A stretch of 64,000 bases of DNA from Prevotella sp. oral taxon 475. GTDB lineage: Bacteria; Bacteroidota; Bacteroidia; Bacteroidales; Bacteroidaceae. Each line of letters begins with the position of its first letter. The first letter of the stretch is position 1. The stretch spans positions 2,210,001 to 2,274,000 of the forward strand of contig NZ_CP072334.1 of the NCBI RefSeq assembly GCF_018127805.1, written 5' to 3'. The position numbers and the translations under genes are program-made. Positions 35,822 through 46,070 of this stretch are shown here, piece by piece. The notes beneath the pieces are model-generated. The model was not told the DNA's origin. It worked only from the letters and a program-made list of their open reading frames with translations, and made no database searches.

Positions 35822-36856
35822 GTGGCAACCCATTCTCAACACATCCCGGGCATTTTGTCGGCGGCAAAAGGCCTTTTGGGCAAACGCGACGCGAAAGACG
35901 TCAAAGAATTGCAGGAAGATTTCCTCAAAACGCTGTACGAACGGGGCGGAAGTCTGTCTTTAGAGGAGGCCCATCGGGAGGCCGAAGGGCTGAATGTCAG
36001 TGCAGAAAGCCTGGCTGCGATGGTGGGCGCACTGATTTTAAACGGCGAACTCACCGCCGACCGCCGACTACAGCTCACCGATGCCGGACGAAAGCATGCT
36101 CTTAAACTCATCCGAGCCCACCGCATCTACGAGCAATATCTGGCCGAACATTCGGGCTATGCTCCGCCCGAGTGGCACGAACGGGCCCATCGCATGGAGC
36201 ATCGCATGAGCGAGGCCGAACGGGAACGCATTGCCTCGCTCCTGGGCAACCCGCTCTTCGACCCTCATGGCGACCCAATCCCCACCCCTTCGCTCGAGAT
36301 TCCGGCACAGGAACGGAGCGGAAAACCGCTCGCGGCACAGTCGTGGTGGCGCATCCTGCATGTAGAAGACGACGACCGGGCACGCTTTGTCGAAATTACC
36401 GACAAGGGACTCACCAAAGATTCGATCCTCTTTATCACTCATATCGACAACCTCGGCTTCACGTTCCGCTACGAAGGCGAGCGGTTCTCATTGCCTATTG
36501 ACGCGCTCTCGGCCCTCAATCTCGAAGCAATGACGACCGAAGAGGCTGCGCTTTGTCCTGAGACAAGGGCTCGAAGACTGGTGCATCTCGAGACGGGAAA
36601 GACGGTGAGAATCGTCGGACTGTCGCCCTCCTGCCGCGGAGCTCTACGCCGCCGACTGATGGACTTGGGCTTTGTTCGTGGCAGCAGGGTAAGCATCGAC
36701 ATGGCAAGTCCGTTGGGTAATCCCGTAGCCTACGTGGTTCGGGGCACCGTTATCGCCCTCCGGCACGATCAAGCACGGTATATTCTCTTCCAATCCGACG
36801 AAGAGGGGCAAACGGAAACACCCCTCTCCGCACCCGAATCGACACACGAACGATAA
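35822..36856 (+). CDS. DtxR-family iron-dependent regulator with C-terminal FeoA domain
   Basis: A 344-residue protein beginning with GTG at 35822; no ATG lies upstream in frame and AGGAGG sits 8 bases before it. Residues about 22-90 form a winged helix ([18 protein letters not shown]), followed by the DtxR dimer/metal domain ([48 protein letters not shown], about residues 98-162), and the C-terminal FeoA/SH3-like domain ([20 protein letters not shown], about residues 262-281). Proteins of this type bind Fe(II) and repress iron uptake genes. It ends 10 bp before feoB, and no separate feoA exists here, so the fused domain may serve both as sensor and as the FeoA partner. Confidence 0.85.
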   Translation: MATHSQHIPGILSAAKGLLGKRDAKDVKELQEDFLKTLYERGGSLSLEEAHREAEGLNVSAESLAAMVGALILNGELTADRRLQLTDAGRKHALKLIRAHRIYEQYLAEHSGYAPPEWHERAHRMEHRMSEAERERIASLLGNPLFDPHGDPIPTPSLEIPAQERSGKPLAAQSWWRILHVEDDDRARFVEITDKGLTKDSILFITHIDNLGFTFRYEGERFSLPIDALSALNLEAMTTEEAALCPETRARRLVHLETGKTVRIVGLSPSCRGALRRRLMDLGFVRGSRVSIDMASPLGNPVAYVVRGTVIALRHDQARYILFQSDEEGQTETPLSAPESTHER

Positions 36857-36866
36857 GAAACGCACA

Positions 36867-39014
36867 ATGAATCCATCCTCCCATATCAACCCCTGCGCTG
36901 CTTGTCCGCAGGCAGCGATGCACAGTTTGCAACGTCGCGGAACGCAGGCCGGTGGCGAACGCTATGTCGTGGCCCTGGCCGGAAACCCCAATACGGGTAA
37001 GAGCACTGTCTTCAATGCCCTTACCGGACTGAAACAACACACTGGCAACTGGCCCGGAAAGACGGTGGGAAAGGCTGAGGGCTTCTTCAACTACGAGGCA
37101 GAAACCTACCGCATCGTCGATCTTCCCGGCACTTATTCGCTCTCATCCACCTCGGAAGATGAGGAGATAGCCCGCGACTTCATCCTCTTCGGTCAGCCTG
37201 ACGTCACCGTGATGGTGGCCGACGCTACACGTTTGGAGCGCAACATGAATCTGATTCTCCAAGTGCTGCAAATCACCGACAAGGCCGTGCTCTGCGTCAA
37301 TCTGCTCGACGAGGCCCAACGTAACCACATCGACATCCATCTCAATGCTCTTTCGCGTCGATTGGGAATCCCTGTCGTGGGCTGTTCAGCTCGTTCGGGG
37401 CGAGGCATCGACGAACTGCTGTCGACGATTCGCGCCGTGGTCACGGGCCAGTATGTGTGCCATCCGCACCGTGCCAGTCGACTTCCGGCAGCAACAGCGG
37501 AAAAGGTGGCGGTGCTCACGCAACGCGTTCGGCAGACCTATCCCGACCTCTCCAATGCCGAATGGATTGCTTTCCGCCTCATGGAGAATGATCCCAGCGT
37601 ATGCGAACGCTTCGGCAATGAAACACTCAACGCCCTGGCCGAGGAGATTCACCTCCAAATCAGCAACAACTTTCACGACCAATGGATGGAAGACATCTAC
37701 GCCCAGGCCGAGGAAATCTGCCACGAGGTGGTGACACAAGCCGGAGAACGAGGCCGACTGCCGCTCGATGTCAAGCTCGACCGCATCCTTACGCATCGCC
37801 TCTGGGGCTTTCCGATTATGATTTCCTTGCTGGGCGTGGTGTTTTGGCTCACAATCATCGGCTCGAATTATCCCTCCGACTGGCTCAATCGTCTCCTTGT
37901 GGGATTCGTTCATCCTGTCCTGCGCGAGACTTTCGTCGATTTGCACGCGCCATGGTGGGTTACGGGACTCTTCGTCGACGGCATCTACCTCTCCACGGCT
38001 TGGGTCGTATCGGTGATGCTACCGCCGATGGCCATCTTCTTTCCGCTTTTCACGCTGCTGGAAGACTTCGGTTATCTGCCGCGTGTGGCTTTTAATCTCG
38101 ACGAACTCTTCCGCCGTTCGGGTGCACACGGCAAACAAGCCCTGACAATGAGCATGGGATTCGGTTGCAATGCTGCAGGAGTGGTCTCCACACGCATCAT
38201 TGACAGTCAGCGCGAACGGCTCATTGCCATCCTCACTAACAACTTCTCGCTCTGCAACGGTCGCTGGCCCACGCAGATTCTTTTGGCTACGCTCTTCATC
38301 GGGGCCGCCGTTGCACCTCAATACAGTAGCATCGTGGCCTTAGTGGCGGTGATGTGTATCGTGCTTTTGGGTGTTGGAGCGATGTTCGGCAGTTCGTGGC
38401 TGCTCTCACGCACGCTTCTTCGCGGCGAGGTGTCTACCTTCCACCTCGAACTTCCGCCCTATCGGCCACCGCAGTTTTGGCAAACGCTCTACACCTCGCT
38501 CATCGACCGCACACTCATTGTTCTTTGGCGTGCTGTAGTTTTCGCGGCTCCGGCCGGCGCTATTATCTGGCTTTGCTGCAACATCGAAGTGAGCGGTGTA
38601 AGCATTGCCCAGCATCTCATCGGTTGGTTTGAGACGCCTGGTTGGCTCATGGGCCTCAACGGCGTTATCCTTTTGGCTTATCTCCTGGCCATTCCGGCCA
38701 ACGAAATCGTGATGCCCACCATTCTTATGCTTACCCTTTTGACGCTGGGACAGAGCGATGTGGCTGCGGCAGGCGTACTCATGGAGGGCACCGAAGCACA
38801 AACCCGCGAGATTCTGACGATGGGCGGTTGGAATCTACTCACGGCTCTCTGCCTGATGGTATTCTGCTTGCTACATCATCCCTGCTCCACCACCCTCTAT
38901 ACCATTTATAAAGAGACTCACAGCGCGAAGTGGACTACCGTTGCCGCCCTCTTGCCTCTAACCTTGGGCATCGCCGCCACTATGCTCCTCGCCTTTGTAT
39001 GGCGAATGGTGTGA
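36867..39014 (+). CDS. feoB: Ferrous iron transport protein B
   Basis: A 715-residue inner-membrane Fe(II) transporter. The N-terminal GTPase has G1 GNPNTGKST (about residues 37-45), G3 DLPGTYSL (about 80-87) and 'NLLDEA' for G4. The rest has about ten membrane helices, including the two Gate regions: [28 protein letters not shown] and [12 protein letters not shown] short N-terminal tail has two cysteines (CAACPQ, residues 10-15), unlike many FeoB proteins. It is in one operon with the DtxR-FeoA gene and has a strong terminator. Confidence 0.95.
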   Translation: MNPSSHINPCAACPQAAMHSLQRRGTQAGGERYVVALAGNPNTGKSTVFNALTGLKQHTGNWPGKTVGKAEGFFNYEAETYRIVDLPGTYSLSSTSEDEEIARDFILFGQPDVTVMVADATRLERNMNLILQVLQITDKAVLCVNLLDEAQRNHIDIHLNALSRRLGIPVVGCSARSGRGIDELLSTIRAVVTGQYVCHPHRASRLPAATAEKVAVLTQRVRQTYPDLSNAEWIAFRLMENDPSVCERFGNETLNALAEEIHLQISNNFHDQWMEDIYAQAEEICHEVVTQAGERGRLPLDVKLDRILTHRLWGFPIMISLLGVVFWLTIIGSNYPSDWLNRLLVGFVHPVLRETFVDLHAPWWVTGLFVDGIYLSTAWVVSVMLPPMAIFFPLFTLLEDFGYLPRVAFNLDELFRRSGAHGKQALTMSMGFGCNAAGVVSTRIIDSQRERLIAILTNNFSLCNGRWPTQILLATLFIGAAVAPQYSSIVALVAVMCIVLLGVGAMFGSSWLLSRTLLRGEVSTFHLELPPYRPPQFWQTLYTSLIDRTLIVLWRAVVFAAPAGAIIWLCCNIEVSGVSIAQHLIGWFETPGWLMGLNGVILLAYLLAIPANEIVMPTILMLTLLTLGQSDVAAAGVLMEGTEAQTREILTMGGWNLLTALCLMVFCLLHHPCSTTLYTIYKETHSAKWTTVAALLPLTLGIAATMLLAFVWRMV

Positions 39015-39114
39015 GAAACAACGATGGCAATTGAGGCCAAATGAAATCCGGCAATACAATCGCGCCAGTACGATTCGATGAAATGAACTCCAGCAGTGCA
39101 GTTGTACCGGTATA

Positions 39115-39163
39115 ACAAAAAAGAGAACTGATCGCATGGTGTGCGATCAGTTCTCTTTTTTGT
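39115..39163. terminator. Bidirectional intrinsic terminator
   Basis: A 22-bp perfect stem (39115-39136 with 39142-39163; core AAGAGAACTGATCGCA) with a 5-base loop and T runs on both strands. It serves feoB and, from the other side, the S41 protease gene. Confidence 0.9.
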
Positions 39164-39209
39164 TGATCCTTCGTTTAACCGCCTTATAAGTTTGTGCGGC
39201 CCCTTCGTC

Positions 39210-40790
39210 CTACTCGCCCAACAGTTCCAAAGCCTTTCGAACAGTGTGATTTTCTTCATTCATCACCTGGAAATACTCGCTCATATCCCACAGGTCGCGG
39301 GCCACAAGAGCCTTGATTTGATTCTTCACCAGGGGCAACGTGCGTTCCCACTCGGCCTTATCTTTCGGTCGCAGCTTCTGTTGTTCGGCCTCAGCCAGCA
39401 ACTCGTCCACCAAGCTTTGCGGCACTTCGTATCGCCGATAAAAGTCGGAAAAAGCGGGATAGAGCCGTTTGAGCGTCTTGCGCTGACGGTCTACGTAGCG
39501 CAAGGTGGTATTGATGAGGATGCTCTTGGCGGCCAATTGTCGGTGGAAACGAGTGAACTGCGTCGTGTCTAACGGCACGAAATAATCCGGCATGATACCT
39601 CCGCCGCCATAAACGGTTCTTCCTCGGCGCAGGGTTTTAAACTTCAGCGAATCAGGCAGATGAATACTATCCGCGCTATAGAGTTCGCCGTGCTGGTATC
39701 GGGCATCGATCTCGCGCTCATAGCTGGCTGCATCGCCCTTGGTGTAGGGCTTTTGAATGCATCGACCGGTAGGAGTGTAATAGTGAGCGATGGTGAGACG
39801 TATCATACTTCCATCGTTCAACTCGATGGGACGCTGAACCAATCCCTTGCCAAAACTACGCCGCCCCACCACCTCGGCTCGGTCTTGATCTTGCAATGCA
39901 CCGGTAACAATCTCGGCTGCCGAGGCCGAAAACTCGTTGATCAGCACCACGACGCGCCCCTCGAGCAGGTGTCCGTTGCCATGAGCAAAGAACGCTTCGC
40001 GCCGAACACTGCGTCCTTGCGTGTAGACAATGAGATCATCGCGCTGCAAAAACTCGTTCGCCACTTGCACGGCAGCCTGAAGATATCCGCCGCCATTGTC
40101 CTGTAGGTCGAGAATCAGGCGGTTGGCACCCTTCGATTGCAGGGTGGAGAGGGCCTGCATGAACTCCTCATAGGTGGTGGCTCCAAAACTGCCGATACGG
40201 ATATAGCCCACTCCGGGCCGAATCAAATAGGCTGCATCGAGGGTTTTGACGGGGATTTTGTCGCGCGTAACGACGAAGGTGAGCACACCGCCGATACCTC
40301 TTCGCAAGATGCCGAGCTTCACTTTCGTTCCCTTTGGTCCGCGCAGACGGCGCACCATCTCGTCGCGCGACATCTTCACGCCGGCAAAAGCCGAGTCGTT
40401 CACCATCACAATGCGGTCGCCAGGCAGCACACCCACCTTCTCCGAGGGGCCGTTACTGATGGTCTGAATCACGAGAAGCGTGTCTTGCACGATGTTGAAC
40501 TGCACGCCGATGCCCTCGAACGAGCCTTGTAACGATTCGGTCATGGCCTTCGTTTCCCGAGCCGAGGTGTAGGTAGAATGCGGATCGAGCTTCTCTAACA
40601 TGCCTCGAATGGCGTCCTCGGCCAGTTTATTCTCATCCACCGGCTCGACATAGAGACGGCTGATGGCCATCTCCGCTATCTCCAATTTGCGCAACGGACT
40701 GTCTTTTCCGGTGTCGACTCGTAGTTGTGCCATGGCCGTTTGCCAGGTCCAAGCGGCAAGAAACGCCAGCATCAAGTGTTTTCTTTTCAT
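39210..40790 (-). CDS. S41-family C-terminal processing peptidase
   Basis: A 526-residue secreted or periplasmic protease. The ATG at 40790 gives a clean signal peptide (FLAAWTWQTAMA), while a longer frame back to 40919 has none. After an N-terminal helical part comes a PDZ domain (GIGVQFNIVQDTLLVI; GPSEKVGVLPGDRIVMVND) and the protease domain, with the catalytic serine in NEFSASAAEIVTGAL and the lysine in GRRSFGKGLVQ. These proteases trim C-terminal tails of exported proteins. The gene follows parE by 133 bp on the same strand. Confidence 0.9.
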   Translation of the reverse strand: MKRKHLMLAFLAAWTWQTAMAQLRVDTGKDSPLRKLEIAEMAISRLYVEPVDENKLAEDAIRGMLEKLDPHSTYTSARETKAMTESLQGSFEGIGVQFNIVQDTLLVIQTISNGPSEKVGVLPGDRIVMVNDSAFAGVKMSRDEMVRRLRGPKGTKVKLGILRRGIGGVLTFVVTRDKIPVKTLDAAYLIRPGVGYIRIGSFGATTYEEFMQALSTLQSKGANRLILDLQDNGGGYLQAAVQVANEFLQRDDLIVYTQGRSVRREAFFAHGNGHLLEGRVVVLINEFSASAAEIVTGALQDQDRAEVVGRRSFGKGLVQRPIELNDGSMIRLTIAHYYTPTGRCIQKPYTKGDAASYEREIDARYQHGELYSADSIHLPDSLKFKTLRRGRTVYGGGGIMPDYFVPLDTTQFTRFHRQLAAKSILINTTLRYVDRQRKTLKRLYPAFSDFYRRYEVPQSLVDELLAEAEQQKLRPKDKAEWERTLPLVKNQIKALVARDLWDMSEYFQVMNEENHTVRKALELLGE

Positions 40791-40923
40791 TATGTTGTTT
40801 AGGTTGAGGGCTGCATCAGGCAGCCTATGAATAGTAATTTCTTTGAATATGGCCCGACGCAAGGGCCCGAAAGCCTTTCTCAAGAACACCTCTCGGCAGG
40901 CGGTGCGCACAGAAAGCATCCAA

Positions 40924-42849
40924 CTAAAACAGATCGTCGGTCTCTACGACATCCTCTTCTACGACGAGGTTTTCGATGATGAAATTCTGCCGTTCCATGG
41001 TGTTCTTGCCCATATAATACTCCAACAGCTTCTGCACTTGGTCGTTTTTGTGGAGCGTTACCTGTTCGAGCCGCATGTCAGGCCCGATGAAATGAGCGAA
41101 TTCTTCGGGCGAAATCTCGCCCAGACCTTTGAATCGGGTGATCTCCGGGTCGGGTCCGAGCTCGCGAATAGCCGTCTGTCGCTCCTCGTCGCTGTAACAA
41201 TAGCGAGTGATGAAGTCGGTTTTGCGTTCGCCTTTGCGTAAAGAGGCATCGGCTTGGGCCAGCACTTGCCGGTCTTTGATTTTCGTTCGGCGGTTGCGCA
41301 CTCGGAAAAGCGGAGTCTGAAGCACGTACACGTGTCCCTTTTTAATCAGTTCGGGGAAGAATTGCAGAAAGAAAGTGATGATGAGCAGACGGATGTGCAT
41401 ACCGTCAACATCGGCATCGGTAGCTACAATCACCTTATTGTAGCGCAGCGTATCGAGACCTTCCTCGATGTCGAGAGCAGCCTGTAGAAGGTTGAACTCC
41501 TCGTTCTCGTAGACCACTTTCTTAGTGAGTCCGAACGAGTTGAGGGGTTTTCCGCGCAGTGAAAACACCGCTTGGGTGTTCACATCTCGACTTTTGGTGA
41601 TGCTTCCGCTGGCCGAGTCGCCCTCGGTAATAAAGATCGAACTTTGTTCTTTTCGGTCGTTCTTGGCATCGCTGTAATGAATACGGCAGTCGCGCAACTT
41701 GCGATTGTGCAGGTTAGCCTTCTTAGCTCGTTCGCGAGCTATCTTCGTTACGCCGGCCATCGCTTTGCGTTCGCGCTCATTCTCATCGATTTTGCGTTTC
41801 AATTCTTCAGCAACGTCGGCGTGGATATGGAGATAGTTGTCCACCTCCTTTTTGATAAAGTCGCCCACATATTTGTTAACGCTCTCTCCATCGGGACTCA
41901 TCGTGAGCGAACCGAGCTTGATTTTGGTCTGACTTTCAAACATCGGCTCTTGAATATTGATGGCGATGGCAGCGACCAGTCCATTTCTGATGTCGCCATA
42001 TTCATAGTTTTTGCCGAAGAACTCTTTGATGGTTTTGGCGATATGCTCTTTGAACGCACTCTGATGGGTGCCGCCTTGCGTGGTGTGTTGCCCATTTACG
42101 AAAGAGTAATACTCCTCTCCGTATTGGTTGGTATGTGTGAAAGCGATCTCAATGTCCTCTCCCTGCATGTGGATGATGGGATAGAGCCCATCATTGGTCA
42201 TGCGATCGTTGAGCAGATCCTCCAGACCGTTGCGACTGATGATGCGTCTTCCGTTGTAAAGGATGGCCAGTCCGGCATTGAGGTAGGTATAATTGCGCAG
42301 CATCGTCTCGACAAACTCAGCCTTGAAACGATAGTTCAAGAAGAGCGTTGCATCGGGTTCGAAGGCGATAAAGGTACCGTTCTCGTCGCCAGAGTCTTCT
42401 GTCACGTCGCTGACGAGCTCTCCTCGCTCGAAGATGACACAGCGAACCTTGCCCTCACGGTAAGATCGGGCCTCGAATTTGAGGCTCAATGCGTTGACAG
42501 CTTTCAAGCCAACGCCATTCAGGCCGACGCTTTTCTTAAACGCCTTCGAGTCGTATTTGCCGCCGGTGTTGAGCATACTCACGGCCTCAACCAGTTTTCC
42601 TTGCGGAATTCCGCGACCGTAGTCGCGCACGCAGACACGCAGTTCGTCTTCGATGTCTACCTCGATGCGTTTTCCGGCGTTCATTTTGAACTCGTCGATC
42701 GAGTTGTCCAGCACTTCTTTCAACAGCACATAGATGCCGTCTTCGGCCTGCGAGCCGTCGCCGAGCCGTCCGATGTACATACCAGGACGCGTTCGCACGT
42801 GCTCCATGTCGGAGAGATGGCGGATATTTTCTTCGTTATAAATGGCCAT
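40924..42849 (-). CDS. parE: DNA topoisomerase IV subunit B
   Basis: A 641-residue ATPase subunit. The GHKL domain shows [10 protein letters not shown] (about residues 44-53), DYGRGIP (about 76-82) and [20 protein letters not shown] (about 91-110); the TOPRIM domain has [11 protein letters not shown] and [11 protein letters not shown]. It lacks the longer insert of many GyrB proteins, and its short length fits ParE. It works with ParC in separating replicated chromosomes; no parC is in the window. Confidence 0.85.
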   Translation of the reverse strand: MAIYNEENIRHLSDMEHVRTRPGMYIGRLGDGSQAEDGIYVLLKEVLDNSIDEFKMNAGKRIEVDIEDELRVCVRDYGRGIPQGKLVEAVSMLNTGGKYDSKAFKKSVGLNGVGLKAVNALSLKFEARSYREGKVRCVIFERGELVSDVTEDSGDENGTFIAFEPDATLFLNYRFKAEFVETMLRNYTYLNAGLAILYNGRRIISRNGLEDLLNDRMTNDGLYPIIHMQGEDIEIAFTHTNQYGEEYYSFVNGQHTTQGGTHQSAFKEHIAKTIKEFFGKNYEYGDIRNGLVAAIAINIQEPMFESQTKIKLGSLTMSPDGESVNKYVGDFIKKEVDNYLHIHADVAEELKRKIDENERERKAMAGVTKIARERAKKANLHNRKLRDCRIHYSDAKNDRKEQSSIFITEGDSASGSITKSRDVNTQAVFSLRGKPLNSFGLTKKVVYENEEFNLLQAALDIEEGLDTLRYNKVIVATDADVDGMHIRLLIITFFLQFFPELIKKGHVYVLQTPLFRVRNRRTKIKDRQVLAQADASLRKGERKTDFITRYCYSDEERQTAIRELGPDPEITRFKGLGEISPEEFAHFIGPDMRLEQVTLHKNDQVQKLLEYYMGKNTMERQNFIIENLVVEEDVVETDDLF

Positions 42850-42915
42850 GATGAGTAGTTAAGGATGAAAAACGAGAACAGGCGGTGGCTTGGACGCCTA
42901 CCGTTGCACGTCTGT

Positions 42916-44064
42916 TTACACAATCGACTTCTTATAACAAGCCCGCCGTTTGTGAATGATGGGGTCGAGAGCCTCCCACTGACTTTGCACTTTCAGGTTG
43001 GTTTCCATCTCTACTTGCGTCTCGCCCCATTTGAAACCGTAGGCCTGATAGCGCGGAATGAGATCGGCAAAGAGCAGAGAGTTGACGCCTTTCGAACGAT
43101 ATTCGGGCAGCACGCCCACCAAGAGCAAGTCCACCACCTCGGTTTTGTGCCATTTGATGGCTCTCAGCACGTGCCACCAGCCAAAAGGCAGCAATCGTCC
43201 GCGTCGACATTTCTGCAAGGCCCGCGAGAGAGAAGGTATCGTTATGCCCACGCCCACGAGCTTATTGTCTGCGGCCGTATCCTCGATGAGCGTAACGAGG
43301 TCCAGATCGGCCATGGGAAAATACATCTTGACATACTGATCGATTTGTCGTTGCGAGAGGTCGGAGAATCCGTAGAGGTGCGAATAAGTGATGTTAATGA
43401 GGTCGAAGATACGCTGTCCGTAGCCTCTTTCGAAAACATCTTTCTTGGTGAGCTTTTTGATTTTCAGGCTATAGCGTTGTTGAATCATCGCCGCAATCTT
43501 GGCATATTTCTCCGGAACGACATCGGGCACATAGAGTTTGTTTTCGATATAGGTGTTGTCCACCTCATAGCCCTCAAGAGCGGCGATGTGTTGGGGGTAA
43601 TATTCGTAGTTATAGATGGTGGGCATGGTTCCCAACTGGTCGAAACCCCAGGTGAGCATGCCTTCCGGATCCATATCGGTGAAGCCCAGTGGTCCCACCA
43701 TCTCGGTCATCCCGTGTGCGCGTCCATAGTCTTCCACGGCTTGTAGCAAAGCGGCCGAGACCTCTTTGTCGTCTATAAAGTCGATCCATCCAAAGCGAAC
43801 GCTCTTGCGTTGCCACTTTTGATTGGCCCGATGGTTGATGATGGCCGCCACACGCCCCACCAACCGACCCTCTTTATAGGCCAAAAAATACTCTGCCTCG
43901 CAGAAGTCGAAAGCTGCATTCTTATCTTTGCTCAGCGTTTTCACTTCATCGCTATAAAGGTTAGGCACATCATAGGCGTTGCCTTGATAAAGGTCGTAGT
44001 GCAATTCGATGAACGCTTTCAGGTCGCGCTTCGAACAAACCTTTTTAATTTCTACTGATGACAT
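42916..44064 (-). CDS. GNAT-like acyltransferase-family protein
   Basis: A 382-residue cytoplasmic protein. The ATG at 44064 (MSSVEIKKV) is chosen because a good promoter lies just before it; a longer frame to 44139 would begin upstream of that promoter. It has a GNAT-like start (KRDLKAFIELHYDLYQGNAY), a middle FDFCEAEYFLAYKEGRLVGR and an acetyl-CoA-site-like LVGVLPEYRSKGVNSLLF (about residues 320-337). The substrate is unknown. Proteins with this long N-terminal region are widespread in Bacteroidota. It lies 66 bp before parE on the same strand. Confidence 0.65.
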   Translation of the reverse strand: MSSVEIKKVCSKRDLKAFIELHYDLYQGNAYDVPNLYSDEVKTLSKDKNAAFDFCEAEYFLAYKEGRLVGRVAAIINHRANQKWQRKSVRFGWIDFIDDKEVSAALLQAVEDYGRAHGMTEMVGPLGFTDMDPEGMLTWGFDQLGTMPTIYNYEYYPQHIAALEGYEVDNTYIENKLYVPDVVPEKYAKIAAMIQQRYSLKIKKLTKKDVFERGYGQRIFDLINITYSHLYGFSDLSQRQIDQYVKMYFPMADLDLVTLIEDTAADNKLVGVGITIPSLSRALQKCRRGRLLPFGWWHVLRAIKWHKTEVVDLLLVGVLPEYRSKGVNSLLFADLIPRYQAYGFKWGETQVEMETNLKVQSQWEALDPIIHKRRACYKKSIV

Positions 44065-44098
44065 TCTATATATACAATGTGTTTGGTGCTTGAAACGT

Positions 44099-44130
44099 GC
44101 AAATTTACGATAAATCGGCCACATTTCAAA
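44099..44130 (-). promoter_or_regulatory. Promoter of the GNAT-like gene
   Basis: Minus strand TTTG (complement of 44127-44130), 19 bp, TAAATTTGC (complement of 44099-44107), a full match. The leader is about 30 nt. It also decides the gene start at 44064. Confidence 0.8.
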
Positions 44131-44220
44131 ATAAAACATTGCCTTTCACCCCCGGCCTTTCCTTTTCGTTGGTCGATAGCCACCTATGAATGGAATCTCC
44201 CTACTTCTCTCCTTATTTTT

Positions 44221-44300
44221 CAAAAGCTTAGCTTTTGCATTGCGTTTTCTTAGCTTTTGCATTGCATTCTCTTAGCTTTTGCACGTCAAAAGCTAAGAGA
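44221..44300. repeat. 22-bp AAAAGCTAAG-type repeat cluster, copy 5
   Basis: CAAAAGCTTAGCTTTTGCA, then CTTAGCTTTTGCATTG, CTTAGCTTTTGCACG and AAAAGCTAAGAG. A GA-rich stretch (44301-44350, with AGGAGGAAGGGGGAAAGGAGG) follows, recalling the tract at 50351. The rest of the 699-bp gap (44351-44763) shows no gene. Confidence 0.8.
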
Positions 44301-44763
44301 TGGAGGAGGAAGGGGGAAAGGAGGCTGTCGTAAGGAGAGGAGGAGTACGTGGGTTGAGATAACCAACCGAATGGGGATGGGCCTGTTTTCACCATCAATG
44401 ATCTTAAAGGGGAGACGTTGTAGATCGACATGAGCATGATGATACAAAGAAGAAGACTGAGCGCATGGCTCAAAACAGTCTTTCTCATTTCTGTCGGCAA
44501 CGCAATGATACAAAGAAAAAAGACCGGGTGCATCACTGCAGCCGGCCTCCAAAAAAATTAGAGAGTTATAAAAAAATCAAGTTGTTTCGTTGTTATAAGT
44601 ACCTGTCTCTGCCCGGCCATCCCTATCTTCTCTGCAGCATAGGCAAGAGCTTTTGCAGGGCAGGAGTTGGTTTTCGCACCTGATGCTATCTTCATATCGA
44701 CGGAAGAAAAGCCTCGTTTTCGTTTGGCCTCATGCCCGTTTTACTTTTCGTTTTCTTTCCCGT

Positions 44764-45306
44764 TCACTGCCGGCAGATGATGTTCATCCCCTGTTCCACC
44801 GCTTCCATGTTGAGCGGAATGAGGTGATGGTGTCGCTCGGGCAGGGTTTTAAAGAGTGCCTTTTTGAGTCCATCTCTGCTCACCACAGGGCAAACTTTGA
44901 GCAATCCGCCCAGGACAATCATGTTGAACACCTTCGGATTTTTCATCTCCGCCGCCTTGTTCATCGCGTCCATGCTATAGATGGCGATGTCGGTGCGGGT
45001 GGGTGGACGCATGATTCCATTCCCATCGTATATCAGGATGCCGCCCGGTTTCACCTTGGGTTCGAACTTATCGAGCGAGGGTTGGTTGAGAACGATGGCC
45101 ACATCATATTTGCTCAAGATGGGCGAAGAGATGCGTTGATCGCTCACAATCACGGTCACGTTGGCCGTTCCGCCACGTTGCTCGGGGCCATAGGCCGGCA
45201 TCCAGGTCACCTCTTGGCCTTCCATCAGTCCCGAATAGGCGAGAATCTTTCCCATCGAGAGCACCCCTTGACCGCCGAATCCGGCAATGATGATTTCTTG
45301 TTTCAT
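44764..45306 (-). CDS. korC: 2-oxoacid:ferredoxin oxidoreductase, gamma subunit
   Basis: A 180-residue subunit; the ATG at 45306 overlaps the korB stop (ATGA). It begins IIIAGFGGQGVLSMGKIL, the signature of the gamma subunit of pyruvate/2-oxoglutarate:ferredoxin oxidoreductases. Final gene of korDABC. The complex oxidises 2-oxoglutarate, with CoA and reduced ferredoxin as products or substrates. Which 2-oxoacid is used was inferred from the four-subunit layout. Confidence 0.85.
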   Translation of the reverse strand: MKQEIIIAGFGGQGVLSMGKILAYSGLMEGQEVTWMPAYGPEQRGGTANVTVIVSDQRISSPILSKYDVAIVLNQPSLDKFEPKVKPGGILIYDGNGIMRPPTRTDIAIYSMDAMNKAAEMKNPKVFNMIVLGGLLKVCPVVSRDGLKKALFKTLPERHHHLIPLNMEAVEQGMNIICRQ

Positions 45307-46070
45307 TCTTTTGTGGTGTCCTTTAAGTCGCCTTTGGAGTAATGGTCGAACAGGTTTTCCTGCATCCAACGATTGGCTTGGACGGGCGTCATCTTCCAAC
45401 CGCTGTTACAAGTAGAGACGATTTCGATCAGGGAAGAGCCCTTTCCGGCCATGGAAGCTTCGAAAGCTTTTCGCATGGCACGCTTGGCTTTGTTAATAGA
45501 GGCCACCGTGTCGACGCTCTGACGGGTGACATAGCACGTGCCTTGAAGCCTTGTGGCAAGGTCGGTGATGTCAAGCGGGTAGCCATGCAGCTGTGGGTCG
45601 CGCCCCGAGGGGCATGTGGCTGTGGGCTGATCGAGAAGCGTTGTGGCCGACATTTGTCCTCCTGTCATACCGTAGATGGCGTTGTTGACAAAGATGATGA
45701 CGATGTTGTCGCCACGATTCAGCGAGTGAATGGTCTCACAAGTGCCGATGCAGGCCAAGTCTCCATCGCCTTGATAGGTGAAAACCAGTCGGTCGTTCCA
45801 CAGTCTTTTCACGGCTGCGGCCAAGGCCGGAGCCCGTCCGTGGGGCGCTTCTTGCCAGTCGATGTCGAGATAACGATAGGCAAACACGGCGCAACCAACG
45901 GGACAGATGCCCACCGTTTTTTCTTCCATACCCATCTCTGCCACCACTTCTGCAATGAGTTTGTGCACCACTCCGTGCGAACAACCCGGGCAATAGTGCA
46001 TCGTGGTGTCGTTCATCAACGCGGGTTTGGCATAAACCAAATTGTCGGGATGGATGATTTCTGTCGCCAT
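45303..46070 (-). CDS. korB: 2-oxoacid:ferredoxin oxidoreductase, beta (TPP-binding) subunit
   Basis: A 255-residue subunit with the thiamine-diphosphate motif GDGDLACIGTCETIH ending in NNAIYGMTGGQ (about residues 100-138) and an iron-sulfur-type start YCPGCSHGVVHKL. It overlaps korA by one base (TAATG) and korC by four. It binds TPP and works with KorA. Confidence 0.9.
   Translation of the reverse strand: MATEIIHPDNLVYAKPALMNDTTMHYCPGCSHGVVHKLIAEVVAEMGMEEKTVGICPVGCAVFAYRYLDIDWQEAPHGRAPALAAAVKRLWNDRLVFTYQGDGDLACIGTCETIHSLNRGDNIVIIFVNNAIYGMTGGQMSATTLLDQPTATCPSGRDPQLHGYPLDITDLATRLQGTCYVTRQSVDTVASINKAKRAMRKAFEASMAGKGSSLIEIVSTCNSGWKMTPVQANRWMQENLFDHYSKGDLKDTTKE

Noticed and set aside
40791..40919. 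Upstream extension of the S41 protease gene
   Set aside because: It reaches almost to the parE stop, and the signal peptide begins at 40790.
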